From: Phoronis australis
Lineage: Eukaryota; Phoronida; Phoronidae
Reading direction: 5' to 3'
DNA length: 64,000 nt
Assembly: GCA_002633005.1 (NCBI GenBank)
Contig: NMRA01000110.1
Span: 395,850-459,849 of the forward strand
Positions within the stretch are counted from its first letter, which is position 1; the number at the start of each line of letters is the position of its first letter. Of the stretch, positions 47,964 through 58,980 are shown one piece after another. The position numbers and the translations under genes were made by a program. The notes beneath the pieces were generated by a model. That model was given only the letters and a program-made list of their open reading frames with translations. It searched no databases and was not told the origin of the DNA.

Positions 47964-48834
47964 AAGGCAACCTTTTTTCATGTCATTTTTAGCAAAAATA
48001 AGGTTCGTTGGTTATCCCAGACATATTTTCCACTTAATTACAGATTTTCGTAATTTAATTAATTAATCGTTCTCTACTCCGAAAGTGACGTTTTGGGAGG
48101 CAACAATTTCGCGCCAATTTCTTTTCATATAGTCTGACTGTGAGAGCCGTCGAGTCGGTCATTGAACTACCTCGGTTGTGATAAATTCTGCCTTCGTTTG
48201 CTTTTGTTTACAAGTCAGTCAACATGCCACACTACGTACCGGAAAGTAGGCCTACTCCTTATGGCCTGTAAGCAGCCCTGCTGTGATGTTGAGTAGTGGG
48301 AGTGAATACAGGCCCAGTGAAGAGGACAGTTTGACTTTCAATGAACAGATTGGTGATCCAAACTTTGGTAAGTTTATTGTGGACTAGTCTAAAGTATTGG
48401 GTCTATTTAGAAGGTGCCAGGTGTGTGGCGAGAGAGTCACACGGCGGGGTATAAGCTCGGGTCACTATCCAGTGGGAGTGTGTTGCGGGACACTCGGGCA
48501 AGTGGGACAGCAGTTGTTCCTCTGTCCGTGAGACGATAATGAGTACATCGCAGTACGCAGCAACAATGTGACATGTTGACTGACTAGTAAACAAAAGCAA
48601 ACGACTACCGAACTTATCACAACCGAGATAGAACAATGACTGACTCGGCAACTCTCACAGTCAGACTATATGAAAAGAAATTGGCGCGAAATTCTTGCCT
48701 CCCAAAATAACACTTCCGGAGTAGAAAATGAATAATTAATTAAATTACGAAAAGCTGTAATTAAGTGGAAAATATGTCTGGGATAACCAAGAAACCTTAT
48801 TTTTGCTAAAAAAGACATGAAAAAAGGTTGCCTT
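47964..48834. mobile_element. Foldback element with ~265-bp inverted arms
   Basis: The left arm from AAGGCAACCTTTTTTCATGT to about 48228 is matched in reverse by about 48562-48834. Shared landmarks in order are 'gtcagtcaacat', 'cttttgttta', 'cacaaccgag', 'tcatatagtctgactgtgag' and 'attacgaaaa'. The roughly 330-base centre is unrelated and non-coding. Arms differ at about one position in ten, so it is not recent. No target duplication is obvious. Confidence 0.75.
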
Positions 48835-49072
48835 TAAGATCTATTTATTGAAACAAGACTTAAGACAAATATAAGTTTTATCTTGAAATTGACTGAACTT
48901 AAAGATTTGTATCTGTTATTAGGTGTAACCAGTGAGCACATTGTCTTTAATGTCCGAGTGATGTTTATTTACCTGTGAGGCATGATGTCCATTGTTGATT
49001 TCTTGTCAATGAAATGAAGCACTCTGCCTGTTTAACCCCTGGTACAAAAATTATGGTATTTCAGTAAGGTGT

Positions 49073-49477
49073 CTACTAGTATCCAGAAAACTACTAGTAT
49101 CCAGGAGACTACTAGTATCCAGGAGACTACTAGTATCCAGGATACTACTAGTATCCAGGAGACTACTAGTATCCAGAAAACTACTAGTATCCAGGATACT
49201 ACTAGTATCCAGGAGACTACTAGTATCCAGGAGACTACTAGTATCCAGGAGACTACTAGTATCTAGAAAACTACTAGTATCCAGGAGACTACTAGTATCC
49301 AGGAGACTACTAGTATCCAGAAAACTACTAGTATCCAGGAGACTACTAGTATCCAGAAAACTACTAGTATCCAGGATACTACTAGTATCCAGGAGACTAC
49401 TAGTATCCAGAAAACTACTAGTATCCAGGAGACTACTAGTATCCAGGAGACTACTAGTATCCAGGAGACTACTAGTA
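49073..49477. repeat. 18-bp satellite ACTAGTATCCAGGAGACT, 22 copies
   Basis: The units differ almost only at a three-base position (GAG, AAA or GAT before ACT). The order is AAA GAG GAG GAT GAG / AAA GAT GAG GAG GAG / AAA GAG GAG / AAA GAG / AAA GAT GAG / AAA GAG GAG GAG. It is divisible by three and gives false repeat ORFs on both strands. Confidence 0.97.
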
Positions 49478-49938
49478 TACATGTGAGAATGGCTTCAGCG
49501 TATGATGTAAGGGTTACAATATTGTTATTCATTGGTAACTTGTTGTATTTGTTAGACTGCTGGAGTAAAGAGAAATATTTATGTCATGTGTCATATATTA
49601 AACATTAAAAGTGAGGTGTCTTCTTGTCTTTGTAATTCTTGTTTATCCAATGGGCATGGCTGTGATGACGTGTTAGTTCTATGTTCATTCATGAGTCTAT
49701 CTTTGACAGGAGGATAGTTTAAAACTTGGTTTTCCTGTTAAGTAGCGTTTGTATTTTCACACGTCATCAGTTAAGCAATAGACAAAAATGCGAGGAAGCC
49801 ACAGACGTATAAGTGAATGTTAGAGCTAAGCACTGCTGTTGGTTAAAGACGCGTGTTGAATGACGACGAGGGTGGCCGAGGACCGCCGCTAGATGGCATC
49901 ACGGTGGTTGACTGATGCTTTGGGGTGTGTACCCGGAG

Positions 49939-50099
49939 CTAATGATGATGTGGGAAGCACCCGCGAGTAGAATACTTGTCCAGTACTGTACCGTGCACAG
50001 CGTCTATGATACACGTGTGCTGGGTACCTTGAGATACATGTATGTTCATGTAGTGGACTTGATACGCGATGCGACAAATCGTTTCTTGGCCGGGTGTAC
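49939..50099 (-). CDS. Copy A exon 5: PepSY end and stop
   Basis: Acceptor accgttgcag, entered in phase 1. It codes (G)TPGQETICRIAYQVHYM.. and IDAVHGTVLDKYSTRGCFPH.., ending at TAG. The homologous frame continues open after the TAG for 31 codons. Confidence 0.7.
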
Positions 50100-53000
50100 C
50101 TGCAACGGTAGGTGTTTCGCTTTCATTATAAAGACTCTAAGGTAGTTTTAATCCTGCAATGATAGCGGAAGTGGTGATTTTGCAGAAAATGAATTTCTGT
50201 AGCATGAAATGAGAATGGATACTACGCTCTGCTACGTGTGTCACTATGGCAAAGCTTACAATTGGGTAAATGACGTCGTCACATGGTTACGAATCCTGGG
50301 GTCGACATAGGGCCGGAGACAGTCGAGAGAAAGAAAAAGCGAAAAATCAAGTAAAAGGTGTTTGGTTGTATCGCAGTCTCGCGTGGTCGTAAGTTTCTTG
50401 GGTCTGTTGAACATAGAGTATACCTACCCGTGTATATGTAGAATCTCGTAGATGGGAAGAATACCGTTTGGGGGGCTGTTTGACGAAATGCAAGCTTGCA
50501 CTTTACTATTGCCTCCTGCGGCGTAATCGATGGGGTCACGTTACCTAATAAAGAATTGAATGATAATTAATTCATGTCGGGATGATGTAAAACGTACAAC
50601 ACTGTAAGAAAATCATTGAAGACTGGTGCGTGTTTCAAGAGACCAAATCGATTTTTTGTTTAAAAATTAAGTAGAAAATCGAGCCAATTTTTTTTCATTT
50701 TCTCCAAGACATTGAGAATTGATTTATTAAAAATGTGACTCAAATTGCAACTTATATCCATGGATAGAAAATCGAGTCGATTTCATTTTTCTAATTCACT
50801 TGCGAATCGCACTGTGCAGTCGAGGCCACATTTTCCTCGTCATATGTATACGCCCAGTGTGAGGTCGTGGGCACATTTTCCTCTTCTCATTTTCCACACG
50901 TACAACGACGGTCAGGCCAATACTGTCAGTCGCTTCATTGATTATTGCGACGAGACGATGAAAAACTACTTTGGAACTATCAAAACGGTGTCGCTGAACT
51001 GGTGGATCGGACTTCTATGATAAATAAATATGACGAAGTTGGAACAACATTTTGATGTTATTGCACATCTTCTGAAACAAGAAATTTGCGATGTTATTTC
51101 CTGCTCGCAAGACGACAGGGTCCATCTGATTCGTGCACCTCCATCTCGGACTCCATGAATGAATTTGGGAAAAACTGTTGGATTCCGTCAGCGATCAAAC
51201 CCCGTGATGTGATACGCACCTAAGGTGACCTATGCAAAATTGCAATTCTGTTTCTGAAGCGCTTAACTGGTCGACGCGTCGTCAGGACTGATGCTTCCAT
51301 CTTATTGGTTGACGAGGAAGTTTGACTGATTGACATTCAAATAATTTAAGCTTTTTGCTTTGTTCTTCCGTATTTGCCGATCGCATATGTGCGTAAGAGT
51401 TTAAAGTTTGTAGTGACTTTTAATTCTTACGTTCTGAACTCTGCACTTCCAATGTGAAGAAAATGAAAACCAAGAATAGTGTTTTAATTTTCATTATCTC
51501 AAAAATACGAAGATAATAATTGACTCTTATTTTCTATTTTCGGAGAAATTGTAAGAACGAAAAAGTAAAGCGCGGAAATTGGCTGGATTTTCTAATTTTT
51601 CAGTTTGTTTTCAAAAACAAAAACGATTTGCTCCTTCGTTACACGAACCCACATTGGATGTTTTTAATTGAGAAGCGCTGCAAAAAGACACATCTTGGTC
51701 ACAGTGTGCACTACTTATTTCCGTCACAAATGTGGCGAGGTTGGTATGAATAATTGAACTCATTGGATGAACTAATTGTAATCTGTCCTTCATTTTAATC
51801 TACTAGTTTAAAATAAAGGAGAGATTATCAGTTGATACTAATTAGGATTCAAAATAATTTTAAACAGAGCTCATTTCATTTCAACTTCTTAATTTATCAA
51901 AATTACTAATCCGAACAGTACCAAGAGGAGAAGTAACAATCCACGACGTTTGGTAATGCGTGGTTGTGAAATGAGGATGTTCTCCTTCGGTTATCCATAC
52001 CTCTCAAGTCGTGTCCAACTCCCCTAACAATTTGTCCATACGCCCAGCCGGTGAACACGTCTGCTTCATTACCTTCCCTCGTATTTCTCTCCAATACGAT
52101 GCTGGCGTCATACACCTCCACGCCTTTGTATATCTGTTTATACTTCGCCTGAAGCAAATGATTTTCAACTTTTTTCAAAAATGTGCATTTATTAAAACCA
52201 CTGTTCTATACTTTAAAACATAATTGTCAGAAAGTCGTTTAAAGTTGTGTTTAGTCTTGACTGGCTGACTAGAAATCGAAAATTGAATCGGGTCTTATAT
52301 ATGTCGATAATGACGAACCTTCACAAAGCCTTGAGCGGTGGTGAAAGGTCTACCGGGTACAAGCTGGTCAGCAGCTTGGAAACGGAAAAACAAGTTCCTC
52401 ATTTCAGACATGGTGAAGTTCCTGTCTCTCTGCCGACTTAGTGGCAATCTCTCTTTTATGCAGCCTTCAGAAAATGTCGAGAAAACAATCACTGAAATTG
52501 AAAAAAACATAGTAACAAGTTAAAACGAAGGGATCCTGCTTCATTTAGAGGGTTTCAACAAAATCGGCACTTTCAGATCATTCATAAGTCACTAAAAGGT
52601 AGCACAAGTAATCCTTATTTAGCGGTCTTTGTGTTTTATCAAGACGAAGGCAATAGAGACTTGTGTCTGTTGATGTAAAGGAATCTAATGAACTGAAGAG
52701 TATGATGTACAAAGCGTGACTTAGGCTACACAGCTATTTGCATGCACTATAAACATTACATAATGTTGGTGGCTAAGAATAATTATTGTGTACGCCATGA
52801 TTAATTACTCTGACAGTCAGTCTAAACTACTGGAAGCGAACAATGAGCTGACCGTGTTACAGATAGTTCCAGAGATGAGTTACAGTGGCAGATTTAGGAC
52901 ATCATAAGGGGACCCAACATTTTGTCTTGGGCAATCGCGCAAAGCATGAGTGCTTGCGCGCCCGCGGCTTAAATTACTGGGGGGCTCGAAATTTTGTGAA

Positions 53001-53832
53001 TGTGGACCTTTATGAAATGAAAAGGTTCCCTTGTTCAACTACTTCACAAATATACAGAAGGGCTTTGACGCCGGCCCTTCATAATTGACTTTGACTCACA
53101 TGAATGTACCGTTTGCATGTTCAACCATCGTATGACATGCGCTCCAGATCCGAGTGTATCGTGGGCGATGTTTTTTTTTCTGGTAAAACAATTAAAGCGG
53201 TTAGTGCACATGCTACACGCTACGTAAATTTGATGGATTTCTCAGTAGAATTTCTAATGAGGTGGCAGTAGTTATTACGGTTGGCAAGCGTTCCTACCTA
53301 GTCATTGCTGGGCGCATCAAATGGCACTCAGTTGTAGAGTCAGATACCAAGCAATAATGAATTGCCCGGAAATCTTTTCTAATTTTACCTGGGGTCAAGA
53401 ATTTGAGATCATTATCATGATTGAAGTCATCCAAATCGTTTGAAGTTTTAATACGTCCTTACGTTTTGTTCTTAGACCTAGATCTGCCCTGGGCAGCCTA
53501 CTTGTTCCATCATGACTTCATAAGCTGAATTTGAACAATTCAAGTCAAACCCAACATTTCCCCAGAACAACAGCTAGTGGATCCGCACAAGTCTCCTGCG
53601 GCCGCTTTATTTCTTCATGAGATTGTGTAGTCATCGCCAGTTCGGCTGCCAAGCCAATACTTCAAAATGTAGTCGGACAATGCGCAGCTTTACCAAGGCA
53701 AATGCACCACAGACATAAAAATCTGTTGAAGTTAACCGAGTCACAGATTGACTAAATGCTCGGGACATTGAAATACTCACCCAAGAGAACCACACTTGTA
53801 GCCATGTCTCTTGCCAGCCAGGTGTGTGCCAT
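49939..53832 (-). CDS. Secreted FTP-PepSY propeptide-only protein, copy A
   Basis: Five exons join in phase: 53781-53832, 52319-52491, 52001-52148, 50428-50544 and 49939-50099, giving 216 residues. The order is a signal peptide (MATSVVLLVIVFSTFSEG from residue 10), a linker, an FTP domain (GFVKAKYKQIYKGVEVYDA; thermolysin propeptides read RYQQxYKGVPVxG at this place), the PepSY start (NVTPSITPQEAIVKCK, compare TPSISxEEAL), FFPSTRFYIYTG, then RIAYQVHY and the closing strand CIIDAVHGTVLDK. In M4 and M36 metalloproteases these domains fold, inhibit and are cleaved from a HExxH protease. Here the frame stops after GCFPHHH and no HExxH occurs. Three conserved cysteines (KCK, ICR, TCII) fit an extracellular fold. 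Domain calls come from motif recall. A stop at 49939 precedes a still-open tail homologous to copy B. Confidence 0.72.
50428..50544 (-). CDS. Copy A exon 4: PepSY start
   Basis: Acceptor tctttattag, donor CGG|GTAGGT, phase 1 to 1. It codes NVTPSITPQEAIVKCKLAFR then QTAPQTVFFPSTRFYIYT. Confidence 0.75.
52001..52148 (-). CDS. Copy A exon 3: FTP core
   Basis: Acceptor atttgcttcag, donor AGAG|GTATGG, phase 0 to 1. It codes AKYKQIYKGVEVYDASIVLE.. to ..GWAYGQIVRGVGHDLR. The protein is identical in copy B. Confidence 0.8.
52319..52491 (-). CDS. Copy A exon 2: rest of signal peptide and linker
   Basis: Acceptor ttcaatttcag, donor GAAG|GTTCGT (the same weak donor in copy B), phase 1 to 0. It codes VIVFSTFSEGCIKERLPL.. 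to ..TTAQGFVK. An ATG at 52510 just upstream would give an alternative leader without exon 1. Confidence 0.7.
53781..53832 (-). CDS. Copy A exon 1: start codon and signal peptide
   Basis: ATG in a CCATGG context; it codes MAHTWLARDMATSVVLL and ends at donor TTGG|GTGAGT in phase 1. Joined to exon 2 it completes a hydrophobic signal peptide. The second Met (residue 10) gives a more typical leader. Confidence 0.7.
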
Positions 53833-53965
53833 GGTTAATTACTCCTAAAACACAGGTGTACGGTGCAGTGACAACACCTGTATTAATCTAAGTATGTAAA
53901 ACAGTAAATGCGTATTCACAGGCGATTGTAAAAATGGACCTGTAGTGGTAATTTCACCACAAATG

Positions 53966-56900
53966 CTATTTCACTCTGGCGTTAAATATATTTATGTGAG
54001 AATATGGACTCGTCTCACTTATACCCCTTTTTTCTTTCTTTCGGACTGCCGGATCCATCATTAGTCCTGAGTAGATTCGCATGCGGTCCTTTTGCACACG
54101 GGGCACTAGGCTGATGATTATCACGTGCCATAGGGTTAACCTTTGTTCTCAGTAACCATATGTTTCCTGTTTTCTTTGAATTCTGACGAGTATATTGCTT
54201 TGCTATCAAGTTTGTTTTTTAGTTCGCGGAGGAAAATCTTCAAATTTCGACTGAAGTATGTTGCTCTGACACTAAGTTAAGTTGTTTTGTACTTGGCCGA
54301 CGAAAAATGTGACCTGTAGACTGCGAACAAAACAAGTAAAAAACTTGACGTCAGAGCAACATACTTGTTGGAATTCGAAGTGAAATTTGCACACAACTTG
54401 TAAACCCAAAAGTCGGGGGAAAAGCCTGCTGTTGGCGTCATGATCGGATTTAAGATGGCGGACGTGGCGGCCACTTTTTATTCATTTTCCGTCTAAGACT
54501 CAAGGAGACCGCAATTTTTTGAGTAAAAAAGTGAAAATTGTCAGGGTTGTTGCGCAAGACGTGTGCTACAGATGTGCAGGATAACATTCAGTGGCGGTCA
54601 AAGATGGCGGAAATATCGCCCATGGCAAATGCGCACTTCGATTTACACTCTATCACAGTGCTAAACGAAAGTATAGGTGGCGCTGTGTCAGAGGGTAACT
54701 TCGATTTCGAGTAAAAAAAGTTTTCTCCTGTAGAGGGCGCAATATCAATCCGATTGCTTCAAAATGTTTTCATATATTAGCTCTTAATATTTATCTATAC
54801 TTTCCACCATCACCTCAAATGGTCTATTTAACTAATTCAACCAATTGTAGCGCCATCTGAATTATTACTAGCATTGCAATTGTGTTGCCATCTGTTGTCA
54901 AATGGTTACTTGAATCTACTCCACTTATCTTAATCAGTAGAGCAATCTTGGTGCTTTGAGTTCTTAAATTCATCAAAAATAAAGTTTTTGCATGAACCAT
55001 CTGAAGTATTACTATAATTGCTAGAAGAAAGACCTGCGAGTCAGTGACCGTTGAGCACAGTGCGGAAACATTTGTGCATGAATGAAGACTAAACGATGAT
55101 AATGAAAAAAGCGAACACGGGAATTATATAAGAGGAAATCAAAACCAAAGTCAATCAATAGGCCAAGTATAACCCGCCAAGTATAACCCAGGAAGAGTTT
55201 TTTTTGTTACGACAATGCTTTATTTGATATAGCTGAACAAGTTATAAACACTTCACAGAAAACATCAGAGACTGTCAAAACATCAACATTGAGTCTTTTC
55301 TCACAACATGAGTTTGTGGAAAACTCGCCTACTCGTTATTTAGTGAATGCCAGAACAGAAACTACCAAAACAGCAAAATACCGTGATAAATCTTGTTTCA
55401 CAACATAAGTATCTGGCAATCGAATCGCTAGCATATTGCTTAAAATAACACTCAAAATTACCCTAAATTAAAATCCTATATTTCTGCCGTCACAAACGTT
55501 TGACCTCAGTTGTTTTGGAAGCACAGATTTCATTTATTTTTCAGTTATATTTATGTGTTACACACCAGAGCTGGTATCCGTGATTGAAACTTTAGTTTAG
55601 TTGTAGAACCTTTTCTACTTTAAGCCTTTTTCTTCTTTGTTACATCTCGTTTAAAGAACGAGCTCTCTCATAATTGAATAAGTTTGGCATATCGGCGGTA
55701 GTTAAAAGTATCAACAAATTACTGTGTTCTTAAAATGGTTTGCTTGTTATGAACTTTCAAATCTATTTTCAGACCCTTTTATGTAAAAACGAGCAATGTT
55801 TGGAATTAAATATAAAAATGCAAATATTGCCATGTCCTATAATTCATTATTATTGAAAATTCAAAGTTGCTTAGATTTCAATGTCTCACATTTTAGAGAT
55901 TCTTGAATTGGAGAATTTTTAGCATAGGAAAATATTTTTTCTTCCAAATATGTGCTATCTAAAACAAAAATGGTCAAAAGATTCTGAAATTTTAGCAGTA
56001 AATAAGACGCTTTTCAATTTCAAACAAAAACTATTGCCAACATGACCATTCCTCTATTATCAAAGGCTGAACTACAGTATTAAGGGTGATAAAAATGTTT
56101 CTATGTTTTAAATTGTTTGAAGGCAACTGCACAGTGCAATCAATGCTAGTAATGATGCTCATTTCTCTTAATGCTTACTTTTACTGAGCATACTGACAAA
56201 ACAAAATTCCATCTTTTACTCATACTGTGTGCTAAAGTGAAGAGCATTTTGGTTATTTGTTTCAGTAAAAAGGGTTACTGTTTGTAATAAGGCTAAGTGT
56301 TTAGATGAAACGTTATTCAGGTTGACAAAAAATATTCCGGGTATCGTGGAGCAGGCTTGCAAAGATGTTTTTTAAACTTTATCATTAAAGTTGAGCGCAA
56401 CATTTTTGTTTCCTGTCAACTCATGGAAGACATTGAACGGTTTGTATGCAAGCTGTACGTGACTCATCATCAACAGTAAAGCACGTTACCGCATATTCAG
56501 GTTGAAATCTGTGATGGAATCAGCTCTGACTCTTAATCATGACTGTCTGCTGTTACGTGCCAGAAGAACAAACTACCAGTGCGCCATTCACAAACGAGCC
56601 TTTCAACATCATGTCAGTGCACCACTCATCTCCAGTTGGTAATGGTTGCCTTGGAGCAAGGTACAGTAGTATGAGGTTCCACTGGATGACTTTGCCTTTA
56701 GCCCCGAAAATGTCACGACAAATGTTAATTGTAAGTGTGAAGAGTGGTTGTAGTAAAAATGGGCTTTTGTTTGAAGTCGGGCATGTCATGTTCTAAGTAG
56801 TGTGACTGTTGGGATTGTGTAAACACGGTGTGTCAAGAAACAACTTTTTATGACAATAGTAAGGGTATAAATGAGTGGATGAGGAGTGTGTGCTATTTTG

Positions 56901-58687
56901 TTAAAGAACTTTAAATTTGTAGCTTAAAGGAAAATATTGACAGCATTTTATTATGCTTGTGAGCCTCAGGACTGCATGTTCCCCTGTGACAGTTGGCATT
57001 GAGCTGCACTGTAGATACTGACAATTAATGGTGACAATTAATGAAAATAATGACAGTAAATTCATTGCAGAAGTGTTGGAAATGTTTGTTGCTCATATGT
57101 AGGTTGTAACATCAAATCTTTTTCAAGTTCCAAACGGTTAACAGTATTGTTCTTTTGTTAGGAGTTCAGAATCTAGTGGTATGTTTTCTACCCAACAGGA
57201 AGCGCTGCTAAATGTTTTCTTTTTCTCTTTTTTGAGCAATTTTCCACCCAATATCATAATATTTATCATTTTTCTTGTGCAATAACTTCAAATTATTGTT
57301 CACTTTTTGTCTAGTGTTGTTGGTTTTTGAAGATTGGTTTTCTGTGCCAAGTTTTGGAAAAATTCTGTTTTTTGAGGACAAATTTCTCGAAAATGTGTAA
57401 GTCAAACCTTGTGAACTTTTTAGATTCTTAAAGTATAGTACTTAATGACATTAAAACACCAAAATTATCTTGCTCCAAAAAAGTGGCCACGGAAGTGATT
57501 TTTGAGGCTTCCTAGTGTCCAACTCGCTGGTTGCCAGCGTGCTTAGCCCAGCCAGCTGCCGTCGCCCCTAGCGGCACGCAGGGAACCAGCGAGAGTGTCC
57601 AATGGACTATGGCCACGCGCATGCGCCATTTCCTAAATTTTCAAGACATCTCGGGAGATAATGATAGCCAATGAGCTATATACAACTCATTGATGGTAGC
57701 TTGGCAGCAGCAAAATTTCTTCTCAATGAAATTCGGTTTTTCGGTATCAAAATTCTAAAAACTCATAATGAAGTGAAACCAGTTCCTATAAACTGTTGTG
57801 ACGTGTACGCAACCTCGTGAAAGAACAACAGTTGATTGAAGAATCGGCGAAAAAAGAAACTGCCCAATAGGTGACGCATACTTCGTGGTGTCGAAAGAGG
57901 ACGCATAAGATCGCTCCACAATTTTAGCTGCAGAATAACGGTAGAACGCCATTTTTTCCAATACCAGAGGAATGGTGTAGTTTTTAATGACACTAATTTT
58001 TTGTCAGATTTTATCTGGTCATTTTTTTACCCACATCGGCGTAAAGCTGTACATTTAGTACACAGCTTTGTACCAAGGCTCGTAACTTCGAAGATAAACA
58101 AAATTCTTTAGTTAAACTCCAAAATTTGCCTTAAGTTTCTAAAAATGAGGTAGAAAATTAAATCTGAAACTAAATCAGGCGATCCAGATCCTCTCAAGGA
58201 TTTGACGAGTGTAGCCAGCCAGCTAGCTGTATGAAGACTGTCCTCAAAATACAGCTAGGTACCGTGTTTCCATATTTTGTATACAGCTTTGTACCAAGAT
58301 TGACGAAATGTAGAATATATATAGGCAAATAAAACAACAAAAATGGATGATCTGATATTTTCGGATATTATGATAACACCCTTTGTAAACAGAAACAGAA
58401 ATAAAGTAAAACCAAACACTATATGACAACTGACATCTGATATCTGGAGTAATGAACATGATACATTGTTGCGGAAAAAGTAAAGGATATAATTTAAGAA
58501 TTCTTTATGTTCAATCCATTAGGTTCAAGAGTGGCTTATGTATCCAAAATTGTTCTCTTTTGAGTCTGTGAGGGGTACTGTGGTATTGGAGATTTTCTAT
58601 TATTTGTACAGAAAGACCTTGAAGATTATAGTTTTTTGGAATTAAAATGATTACCTATGGTATAAGAAATATCTATATTCTCACGGT
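53966..58687. other. Spacer between the two gene copies, repeats only
   Basis: It contains an inverted repeat (54254-54278 with 54344-54368, 'aagtatgttgctctgac' type), a dispersed repeat (54425-54765) shared inversely with 35.3-35.6 kb, and a 10-bp hairpin at 57521-57592. ORFs at 56.5-56.8 kb on both strands are unrecognised and unsupported. Confidence 0.4.
54425..54765 (-). repeat. Dispersed repeat with AAGATGGCGG motifs (inverse of 35.3-35.6 kb)
   Basis: AAGATGGCGG occurs at 54452 and 54601. The segments 'tttctcctgtagagggcgca' and 'aatgcgcacttcgattt' are the reverse of sequence at 35.29-35.33 kb. Confidence 0.55.
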
Positions 58688-58723
58688 ATAAGAATGTTAG
58701 AGTTAGGGACTGCTCTTGGGTGG

Positions 58724-58980
58724 CTAAAGACGCATGTTAAATGGCGACAAGGGTGGTCGAGGACCGCCGCTAGATGGCATCACGGTGGGGCGTGATGGTT
58801 TGCTGGAGCCTGTACCCGGATCTGAAGAACGAGGTTTCGGGAAGAACTTGAGGGTAGAAAACTTGTCCAGTACTGTACCGTGCACAGCGTCTATGATACA
58901 CGTGTCCTGGGTACCTTTAGATATGCTCAGGTAGCGGACTTGGTACGTGATTCGACAAAACGTTTCTTGGCTTGGTTTAC
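58724..58980 (-). CDS. Copy B exon 5: PepSY end and Pro-rich tail
   Basis: Acceptor accgttgcag, entered in phase 1. It codes (G)KPSQETFCRITYQVRYLS.., IDAVHGTVLDKFSTLKFF.. and the tail TVMPSSGGPRPPLSPFNMRL, then TAG. Confidence 0.75.

Larger units (their letters stand above)
49808..53965. repeat. Tandem segmental duplication, copy A
   Basis: The segment matches 58688-62990 in the same orientation over its whole length, with coding exons most similar and introns strewn with substitutions and indels. It includes one full copy of the FTP-PepSY gene. About 4.7 kb of unrelated sequence separates the copies. Confidence 0.9.

Noticed and set aside
49051-49532. 143-codon LDTSSL-repeat ORF and its opposite-strand partners
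   Set aside because: It is a reading of the 18-bp satellite; all frames without a stop are open only because the unit is divisible by three.
50745-51020. Plus-strand 91-codon ORF in copy A of the duplication
   Set aside because: The corresponding frame is broken in copy B, and it lies in an intron of the minus-strand gene.
53578-53606. GGATCC and GCGGCCGC sites close together, as possible vector linker
   Set aside because: The surrounding bases do not match a cloning polylinker that I know and the flanks continue as ordinary genomic sequence.
56539-56796. Overlapping 85- and 78-codon ORFs on both strands
   Set aside because: A phrase PVGNGCLGA recalls some glycosidases, but there is no extended similarity, no partner exons and no support for either strand.
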